Position numbers and translations under genes: made by a program. Shown in pieces: positions 6,802-11,900 of a DNA stretch of 11,900 nucleotides. The first letter of the stretch is position 1, and every line of letters starts with the position of its first letter. The notes beneath the pieces are model-generated. The model did not search any database, was not told the origin of the DNA, and saw only the letters and a program-made list of their open reading frames with translations. The DNA comes from Sulfurospirillum sp. UBA1314 (GTDB taxonomy: Bacteria > Campylobacterota > Campylobacteria > Campylobacterales > Sulfurospirillaceae): the NCBI GenBank assembly GCA_002307095.1, contig DBTO01000062.1:1-11900 (forward strand), in the 5' to 3' direction.

Positions 6802-6833
6802 TTTACATGTAAGGAAAAATCCTTACATGTAAA
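6802..6833. terminator. Hairpin of two TTACATGTAA palindromes between convergent genes
   Basis: TTTACATGTAAGGA (6802-6815) and TCCTTACATGTAAA (6820-6833) form a perfect 14-bp stem with a 4-nt AAAA loop; a one-base bulge allows a further CG extension. It fills the 51-bp gap between the ends of mscS (plus) and aldA (minus), the expected place for a two-way terminator. On the minus strand it is followed by CGCTTTTTAGG, a short T run, so it may serve aldA better; on the plus strand the T run is poor. The two TTACATGTAA cores are again exactly 20 bp apart. Confidence 0.55.
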
Positions 6834-6839
6834 ACGGGT

Positions 6840-8288
6840 TTATTGCTTATTGAGGTTGTATTGCAGGTAAACGACTTTGGTTTGCAAGAACTCTTCCAGC
6901 CCATGTTTTCCATCGGCTCCACCAATGCCCGATTTGCGCCATCCTGCGTGAAATCCTTGCATCGCTTCAAAATTTTCACGGTTGATGTAGGTCTCTCCAA
7001 ACTTGATCTCTTTGCACGCACGCATGGCGACATCGAGATTTTGTGTGTAGATAGACGAGGTCAAACCATACTGGCAATCATTGGCTAAGCCGATCACTTC
7101 ATCCAGCGTATCAAAGCGCATGATCGGAAGCACAGGCCCAAAAATCTCCTCTTGAATCACATCCATCTCTTGTTTCACATCGACCAACACCGTTGGCTCG
7201 TAGTAGAAACCATCATTACGAGACGCACGTTTGCCGCCCGTAGTGAGCTTTGCCCCTGCTTTGATGGCACTGTCGACCAACGCTTGCACATGCGTGATCG
7301 CCGCTTCATTGATGAGCGGTCCCATATCGGCTTTCTCCGTGAGAGGATTGCCATAGGTCGTTGCCGCCATCGCTTTGGTGATCTTCTCGGTAAACTCTTG
7401 AACAACGCTTTTATGCACATAGACGCGCTCAGCGCAGTTGCAGACTTGTCCGTTATTGATGACACGCGAGTTTTTGATCGCTTCAACGGCAAGGTTGATG
7501 TCCGCGTCACCCATCACAATCGCAGGCGCTTTGCCACCGAGTTCCAACGAGACTTTCGTGACATTTTTAGCCGCGGCTTCCATGATCTTCACGCCAGCGT
7601 CTACACTGCCTGTGAAACTCACGACGCCCACTTTTTCATGCCCAGCCAGTGCATGACCGACGAGTGAACCTGAGCCTGAGACAAGGTTGAAAACGCCTTT
7701 GGGAAGTCCAATTTGATCGACCAATTTGGCAAATTCAAAGGCGTTATTGGGCGTGTCAGAACTGGGTTTGATGACAATCGTGTTGCCCGTAAGAAGAGCA
7801 GGAGCGAGTTTGCGAGCGATTAAGAAGAACGGAAAGTTCCACGGCAAAATACCTGCGGCGACACCGATGGGAAGTTTAAATAAAAAGATGTTTTCATTGG
7901 GACGATCACTTTGGATGATCTCACCCTCATAGCGCCTCGCCCACTCTGCCATGTAGTCGATATAATCGGCGGTAAAATTGACCTCAACCGTTGCAAGACC
8001 CAACACTTTGCCCTGCTCTTCTGTGATCGTTCGAGCCAACATTTCGGCATTGTCTCGAATCTTTTGAGCCATCTTTCGCAAATACCCAGCCCGCTCAATC
8101 GCAGGAAGTTTTTCCCATGAACGCTGTGCAATTTGAGCAGATTCCACCGCCGCATCAACATCGCTTGACGTGCCTTTAGGAATATACGAAATGACCTCTT
8201 TGGTCGAAGGATTCACAACGGGAATCGTCTCTTTGGAAGCGATAAACGCACCATTGATATACATCTGATAAACTTTCGTTTCTGCCAT
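6840..8288 (-). CDS. aldA: Lactaldehyde/glycolaldehyde dehydrogenase, NAD-dependent (AldA type)
   Basis: A 482-residue aldehyde dehydrogenase, full length for the family and strikingly similar to E. coli AldA from memory: it shares EVxFTADYIDYMAEWARR, GEIIQSDRP and NRENFEAMQGFHAGWRKSG-type stretches. AldA oxidises L-lactaldehyde to lactate and glycolaldehyde to glycolate in the cytoplasm. The catalytic residues are visible: N151 in PWNFPF, E249 in LELGGKAP and the nucleophile C283 in GQVCNC. The ATG at 8288 is chosen because AAGGAG (8295-8300) lies 6 nt upstream; an in-frame ATG at 8324 has none and would add 12 poorly fitting residues. It lies 122 bp downstream of mmuM with its own possible promoter, and it converges on mscS. 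No fucose, rhamnose or glycol pathway gene is nearby to say which aldehyde is the natural substrate. Confidence 0.9.
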   Translation of the reverse strand: MAETKVYQMYINGAFIASKETIPVVNPSTKEVISYIPKGTSSDVDAAVESAQIAQRSWEKLPAIERAGYLRKMAQKIRDNAEMLARTITEEQGKVLGLATVEVNFTADYIDYMAEWARRYEGEIIQSDRPNENIFLFKLPIGVAAGILPWNFPFFLIARKLAPALLTGNTIVIKPSSDTPNNAFEFAKLVDQIGLPKGVFNLVSGSGSLVGHALAGHEKVGVVSFTGSVDAGVKIMEAAAKNVTKVSLELGGKAPAIVMGDADINLAVEAIKNSRVINNGQVCNCAERVYVHKSVVQEFTEKITKAMAATTYGNPLTEKADMGPLINEAAITHVQALVDSAIKAGAKLTTGGKRASRNDGFYYEPTVLVDVKQEMDVIQEEIFGPVLPIMRFDTLDEVIGLANDCQYGLTSSIYTQNLDVAMRACKEIKFGETYINRENFEAMQGFHAGWRKSGIGGADGKHGLEEFLQTKVVYLQYNLNKQ

Positions 8289-8308
8289 GGTATGCTCCTT
8301 GAATTCAT

Positions 8309-8318
8309 TTACATGTAA
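8309..8318. repeat. TTACATGTAA palindrome, aldA leader
   Basis: A perfect 10-bp palindrome within ATTTACATGTAAGC, 20 bp upstream of the aldA start codon and just downstream of the possible aldA -10 hexamer. It is one of nine copies in the window and pairs with the copy at 8382-8391, 73 bp away. In this position a bound protein would block transcription. Confidence 0.85.
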
Positions 8319-8322
8319 GCTC

Positions 8323-8353
8323 ATTCTACTCGCTAAGTGTAAACGGTTATCAA
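8323..8353 (-). promoter_or_regulatory. Possible aldA promoter
   Basis: On the minus strand TTGATA (8348-8353) and TAGAAT (8323-8328) are separated by 19 nt, slightly long for sigma-70. They lie between the two TTACATGTAA copies in the gap ahead of aldA. This is weak on sequence alone, but the 122-bp gap makes an independent aldA promoter reasonable. Confidence 0.3.
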
Positions 8354-8381
8354 AAAAAATATTTTTGGCGCATTTTTAATC

Positions 8382-8391
8382 TTACATGTAA
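8382..8391. repeat. TTACATGTAA palindrome behind mmuM
   Basis: A perfect palindrome within CTTACATGTAAAG, 19 bp after the mmuM stop codon on the minus strand. With the copy at 8309-8318 it brackets the mmuM-aldA gap. It could form a short stem but has no following T run on the minus strand, so a terminator role is doubtful. Confidence 0.85.
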
Positions 8392-8410
8392 AGAAAGGAA
8401 ACACTTCGCC

Positions 8411-9346
8411 TTAAGCTCTCACCCACTGAGCGATCTGCGCAATATCTTCCGGTGTGGTTTGGCAACATCCTCCAATGACGCGCGCCCCTTTTTGGTACCA
8501 CGTATACGCCATCTTGCCATACGATGAACTTTTTGAAAGTCCATCCCACGTTTTGGTGAGCGCATTGTAGGTCGATCCGCCATTGGGGTAGACGATGATC
8601 GGCTTTGAAGAGACCGCTTTGATCTCTTCGATGAGTGATTCGATGAACTCGGGAGCGGTGCAGTTAATGCCAATCGCGATGATCTGCTTTTGCGTCTCCA
8701 AAAATTCCGCACATTCACGCACACTCTCACCGCTGTTGATATGCTTTCCATCTTTAGCGCTAAAACTCACCCACGCACACATCGTTGGAAATGCCTCTAA
8801 GAGTTTGCAAAGTGCTCGCACTTCGATCAAACATGGCATCGTCTCGCACGCCAAAAGATCGGGCTTGGCTTCGATGAGTGTCGCCAGTCGTTTACGGTGA
8901 AACTCCATCAACGCTTCCACACCCAGCCCATAATTGCCCCGAAACTCAGAACCATCAGCAAGATACGCCCCATACGGTCCCACCGAAGCAGCGACCAAAG
9001 GTTTATGACGTTTGGCATGATTTTTGGTTTCGATCCAAAACGCATCACGTACATTTTGAGCGATGGTGATCGAAGATTGTATCAGCGCTTTAGCTTCTGA
9101 TTCGCTCATCCCACGCTTCATAAACCCCTCAAAACTCGCTTGATAACTCGCCGTCGTAATGCAATCACTCCCAGCTTGGAGGTAATCCAAATGCACTTCC
9201 GCAATCGCTTCTGGTTTTTCCATCAAAAATTTAGCCGACCAAAGCGAGTCATTAATGTTATAACCTTTGCGCTCCAGCTCCGTACCAAAGGCTCCATCGA
9301 TGATGAGCACTTTTTGCTTTTCAAGTATTGCCTCAAAGGGATTCAT
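8411..9346 (-). CDS. mmuM: Homocysteine S-methyltransferase
   Basis: A 311-residue zinc enzyme of the MmuM/YagD family. It transfers a methyl group from S-methylmethionine or S-adenosylmethionine to homocysteine, giving methionine. The fold is a TIM barrel. Family landmarks are IIDGAFGTELERKGYN near the N terminus, GSDCITTASYQAS, and SVGPYGAYLADGSEFRGNYG. The three zinc-binding cysteines are C229 in GINCTAP and C294-C295 in GGCCQTTP, all intact. There is no cobalamin- or folate-binding domain, so it is not MetH. The start has AAGGA about 6 nt upstream. It begins 45 bp after nifN on the same strand with no convincing terminator between, so it is probably cotranscribed with nifEN. A link to fixation is only a guess, perhaps recycling of homocysteine left by SAM-using enzymes such as NifB and NifV-related metabolism. 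Confidence 0.88.
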   Translation of the reverse strand: MNPFEAILEKQKVLIIDGAFGTELERKGYNINDSLWSAKFLMEKPEAIAEVHLDYLQAGSDCITTASYQASFEGFMKRGMSESEAKALIQSSITIAQNVRDAFWIETKNHAKRHKPLVAASVGPYGAYLADGSEFRGNYGLGVEALMEFHRKRLATLIEAKPDLLACETMPCLIEVRALCKLLEAFPTMCAWVSFSAKDGKHINSGESVRECAEFLETQKQIIAIGINCTAPEFIESLIEEIKAVSSKPIIVYPNGGSTYNALTKTWDGLSKSSSYGKMAYTWYQKGARVIGGCCQTTPEDIAQIAQWVRA

Positions 9347-9391
9347 CGTTTATCCTTACACTTTTAGTGAAGCAATACTAGCATCACTTAT

Positions 9392-10672
9392 TTAATGATG
9401 GGCTAAAAGATTATTGACCTCACACAAAAAGGCGCAACTGCCTTCGTATAAAATGTTGTTGCGAAGTCCGATGCCGACCTGCTCGTAATTGGGAAATCCT
9501 CGAATCAAAAGCGCTTTATGATGTTTATGGGCTAAGCGTTCACCGTGGTAGTTGGCGATGAGCATATCCATCTCGGGGAGTCGCTTTTCCACCTCTTCAA
9601 AATCGCCGATTTGCATTTTACATGTAAAGGCTTCTTGGATCTCACTGCGCTGCGCGATGTACGCCTCACACGTACTTCCAGCTTCTCTGAGCGCTTTGGA
9701 AATGGCATAGGCACTATCAGGTTCATCGGCGATGAGTATTTTTGCTTTTCCAAGGGTGAAATGGGTATCTAAGAGCACATCTTGCAAACGTGCACGCCAT
9801 CGTTTGACGACATTCGGCACACTTTTACACTCCAAAAATTCAAAAACTTTGGCATAAAAATCATCGCTCGCTTCTAACCCGATGAGGCTATCAAAATGCA
9901 GATGCGTGCTTTGAGGGAATTTTTCATAAAAAAGTTCACCGCATTTTTTAACCGAACGCCCAATGGTGATGACAGCACCAGAATCGCCTAGTTTTTCGAT
10001 GTCGGAAACGCTAATGCCACCACTGCTAAGTGCACCTTGTTTGACACCGAGATGTCCATCGAGTGAATCGCTGAGATCGGGAAGGGCGAAAACAACCAAG
10101 TCCAAACATTCCAACGCTTCTTTGAGTTTTTCGACTTCGATGGGGCTAAAATTGACATTGGGGATGAGCAGAACCTTGTCTTTTCGTACCTGCGTGGTTG
10201 GCTCTATGAGTTGGGTGATGATGTTTTGAACACTCAAACTCCATCCGCTCTCCAACCCGCCTTCAAAATCAGGTGTATGCACATAGACCATCTTTTGTTT
10301 CTCTTTTAATAAAAGTGTTGCGCCTTTGATGTCATCGCCTTTGGTCTCCGTCATACCTGTGGTAAAAAGCCCCACCAGATCGGGCGTTACTTTTTTCGTG
10401 ATGTTCTCAACGGCTTCAGAGATGCCCTTATCGCCACCATCTATGACCGCAGTTATGTCATTGACCGCGGTGGTTTGAATCGCGATAGGATCGTTAAAAT
10501 GCCTTGTGAAAAGCACCTTGGTAAACGAAGCACACCCTTGCGCACCGTGCATCAAAGGCATACAGTTTTTAATGCCCAAAAATGCGAGCGTCGCGCCCAT
10601 CGGCTGAGAGAGCTTGAGAGGGTTTACATGTAAAGGTTTTAGGCTTGTTGCTTTGAGCTCTTTTAAATTCAT
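9392..10672 (-). CDS. nifN: Nitrogenase FeMo-cofactor scaffold protein NifN
   Basis: A 426-residue beta-like subunit of NifEN, the alpha2-beta2 scaffold on which the NifB-derived cluster becomes FeMo-co before transfer to NifDK. The N terminus carries the NifN signature NPLKLSQPMGATLAFLGI, then MPLMHGAQGCASFTKVLFTRHF with C47, which matches the single NifN ligand of the NifEN 4Fe-4S cluster, and then IAIQTTAV. The SGWSLSVQNII and KAKILIADEPDSAYAISKAL segments follow in the expected order. An ATG at 10684 would add 4 residues, but the ATG at 10672 overlaps the nifE stop as ATGA and has GGGAG (10678-10682) 5 nt upstream, so it is preferred. Two TTACATGTAA palindromes lie inside the gene (9618-9627 and 10624-10633). 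Length is on the short side for NifN but no domain seems missing. Confidence 0.94.
   Translation of the reverse strand: MNLKELKATSLKPLHVNPLKLSQPMGATLAFLGIKNCMPLMHGAQGCASFTKVLFTRHFNDPIAIQTTAVNDITAVIDGGDKGISEAVENITKKVTPDLVGLFTTGMTETKGDDIKGATLLLKEKQKMVYVHTPDFEGGLESGWSLSVQNIITQLIEPTTQVRKDKVLLIPNVNFSPIEVEKLKEALECLDLVVFALPDLSDSLDGHLGVKQGALSSGGISVSDIEKLGDSGAVITIGRSVKKCGELFYEKFPQSTHLHFDSLIGLEASDDFYAKVFEFLECKSVPNVVKRWRARLQDVLLDTHFTLGKAKILIADEPDSAYAISKALREAGSTCEAYIAQRSEIQEAFTCKMQIGDFEEVEKRLPEMDMLIANYHGERLAHKHHKALLIRGFPNYEQVGIGLRNNILYEGSCAFLCEVNNLLAHH
9618..9627. repeat. TTACATGTAA palindrome inside nifN
   Basis: A perfect copy within TTTTACATGTAAAGG, coding for Phe-Thr-Cys-Lys on the minus strand (ttt aca tgt aaa). 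It falls in the less conserved C-terminal part of NifN. Confidence 0.85.
10624..10633. repeat. TTACATGTAA palindrome near the start of nifN
   Basis: A perfect copy within TTTACATGTAAAGG, about 40 bp into the gene. On the minus strand it codes for Leu-His-Val-Asn (tta cat gta aac), just before the conserved NPLK motif, so the reading frame differs from that of the copies at 9618 and 11597. Confidence 0.85.
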
Positions 10673-11900
10673 ACTAACTCCCATGGTGCAGCCTTTCCAA
10701 CGAGTTTAAAGACAGGATTTGCCAGTGCCGAACAGACATCGCTCGCCAAATTTTCAAGTCCGCCGTACGCGCCATAACTCACTTTTTTCTCTTGATTGAC
10801 ATCGACAAAGGCAATGCGTTTTTTGATCGCGGTGTAAAGACTGCGCCCACCCGCCAACAAAATGTCTACATGGTGCTCATCAATGAGTTTGGGCTGTTCA
10901 ACACCTGGGTTTTTAAAGACGATGGGCACATATTCACTCGCAATCGCCACATCTTCTTCCGTGGCTTTTTGAACACAGGTTGCGACCACTTCGATGCCGA
11001 TGTCTTGAAGCGCTGAGGCTATCGACCATGATTTGTTGCCACCCGTGTTAAGAATCGCTTTTTTGCCTTTAAGCATCAAGTGGTACGGCTTCAAACGCTC
11101 CGCCAATTTTGCCTCTTCTTCGGCGATGATTGCTTCGGCTTTAGCGCTGAGTTCCGCGTCGCCAAACGCATTGACGATGGAGCGAATCGCGTTGGACGTG
11201 TCACGTTTACCGTAAAACGAGACGCTGACATAAGGGATGTTGTAGCGCTCCTGCATTTTACGACATAGTGTGACCAAAGACTTCGCACAGACGATGACAT
11301 TGAGCTTTGCGGTGTGCGCCATTTGTATCTGCTCGATTCTGCCGTCCCCTGAGAGCGAAGAGATGACTTTGATGCCGATGCGTTCAAGTATAGGCTTATA
11401 CTGCCACATATCGCCCGTCACGTTATAATCACCGATCAAGTTAATGCCAAAGGGATGAATGTTTGCAGGCTCACGCGTACCCACAAGCGCATCTAACACC
11501 GCTTCGCCTGCAAGGCGCGATCCTAGGTTTTTACTGCCCACAAAACCAGGTGCATGCACCGGCACGATGGGAATGTGAAACAGCTCTTCGGCGGTTTTAC
11601 ATGTAAAGTCGATGTTATCGCCAATCATCGCTGTGACACAGGTTTCGTAGACAAAAATCGCCTTAGGATTTTTATGCTCTACGATGTACGCTAAAGCGTC
11701 CGCAAGCTTTTTGTCACCACCAAAGATGATGTCTTGGGTCGAAACATTGGTACAATAGCCTAGTGGCGTGTTGTTTTCACCTTCATAGCTTGTAAGCGTA
11801 GCTCTGGTTTCCCATGAAGCGCCAAGACAAGTGTCGGGACCATGCACCAAGTGCACAGCATCCGCATAAGGAAAGAGTGATATTTGCGCTCCCTCAAACG
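10669..11900 (-). CDS. nifE: Nitrogenase FeMo-cofactor scaffold protein NifE, 5' end cut by the window edge
   Basis: The alpha-like subunit of NifEN, open to the right edge of the window with about 409 residues visible. The first complete codons read FEGAQISLFPYADAVHLVHGP, the usual NifE context, so the real start lies beyond the edge; a GTG at 11856 is internal. Two of the three NifE ligands of the NifEN 4Fe-4S cluster are visible, in HGPDTC and in ETCVTAMIGDN; the third should lie just outside. PGFVGSKNLGSRLAGEAVLDALVGTREP and the INLIGDYNVTGDMW and SFYGKRDTSNAIR segments are typical. It ends APWELV with TGA overlapping the nifN start. The C terminus has the conserved YGAYGGLENLA. A TTACATGTAA palindrome lies at 11597-11606. 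Homology to NifD is expected, but partner order and motifs fit NifE. Confidence 0.95.
   Translation of the reverse strand, partial: FEGAQISLFPYADAVHLVHGPDTCLGASWETRATLTSYEGENNTPLGYCTNVSTQDIIFGGDKKLADALAYIVEHKNPKAIFVYETCVTAMIGDNIDFTCKTAEELFHIPIVPVHAPGFVGSKNLGSRLAGEAVLDALVGTREPANIHPFGINLIGDYNVTGDMWQYKPILERIGIKVISSLSGDGRIEQIQMAHTAKLNVIVCAKSLVTLCRKMQERYNIPYVSVSFYGKRDTSNAIRSIVNAFGDAELSAKAEAIIAEEEAKLAERLKPYHLMLKGKKAILNTGGNKSWSIASALQDIGIEVVATCVQKATEEDVAIASEYVPIVFKNPGVEQPKLIDEHHVDILLAGGRSLYTAIKKRIAFVDVNQEKKVSYGAYGGLENLASDVCSALANPVFKLVGKAAPWELV
11597..11606. repeat. TTACATGTAA palindrome inside nifE
   Basis: A perfect copy within TTTTACATGTAAAG, coding for Phe-Thr-Cys-Lys on the minus strand, in a variable loop after the IGDN motif of NifE. 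Confidence 0.85.

Noticed and set aside
7152..7667. A 171-codon plus-strand open frame opposite aldA
   Set aside because: It lies fully inside a well-conserved aldehyde dehydrogenase and its translation is Arg/His-rich with no recognisable fold; it is a shadow of aldA codon use.
4819..8391. TTACATGTAA repeats as a CRISPR array
   Set aside because: The repeats are far too short, irregularly spaced, present inside genes and without spacers or cas genes.
9366..9388. Imperfect hairpin AGTGAAGC/GCATCACT between nifN and mmuM
   Set aside because: The stem is 8 bp with a mismatch and is followed by an A run, not a T run, on the minus strand, so it is unlikely to terminate nifEN transcription.

Overview
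This window looks like part of a chromosomal nitrogen-fixation (nif) region from a Campylobacterota (Epsilonproteobacteria) species, perhaps a Sulfurospirillum or a relative. The genus is an inference from the AT-rich composition, the tight gene packing, the GGAAC-type sigma-54 promoters and the gene repertoire; no marker gene is present to prove it. Ten genes are recognised, nine on the minus strand and one on the plus strand. The window edges cut the first and last: nifZ lacks its 3' end and nifE lacks its 5' end.

Reading in the minus direction, from the right: nifE (edge to 10669) and nifN (10672-9392) overlap by ATGA and encode the NifEN scaffold on which the FeMo-cofactor precursor matures. 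Next, 45 bp downstream, comes mmuM, a homocysteine S-methyltransferase. After a 122-bp gap comes aldA, a lactaldehyde/glycolaldehyde dehydrogenase very like the E. coli enzyme. A plus-strand MscS-type mechanosensitive channel gene (4929-6788) converges on aldA. To its left the minus-strand direction resumes with a large soluble protein made of two Cache-like modules and a C-terminal CheW domain (4594-2090). Then comes the second nif operon: nifX, a NifX-associated DUF269 gene, a long-chain flavodoxin (probably nifF), nifW and nifZ. The two nif blocks are therefore separated by genes with no known role in nitrogen fixation.

Two sequence patterns stand out. First, the 17-mer TACAAGAAGTGTTCCGT occurs exactly twice, 17 bp behind the stop of the Cache-CheW gene (ahead of nifX) and ahead of the Cache-CheW gene itself. 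Read on the minus strand it is a GGAAC-N8-TTGT element that fits a sigma-54 promoter, which suggests that the chemosensory protein is expressed together with nif genes.

Second, the perfect palindrome TTACATGTAA occurs nine times in 11.9 kb, against roughly 0.03 expected by chance by my hand estimate. Three pairs occupy the three intergenic regions around mscS and aldA. Two of these pairs have exactly 20-bp spacing and form long perfect hairpins. Three single copies lie inside nifN and nifE in different reading frames. I know of no described role for this element, and it is the best candidate here for something new.
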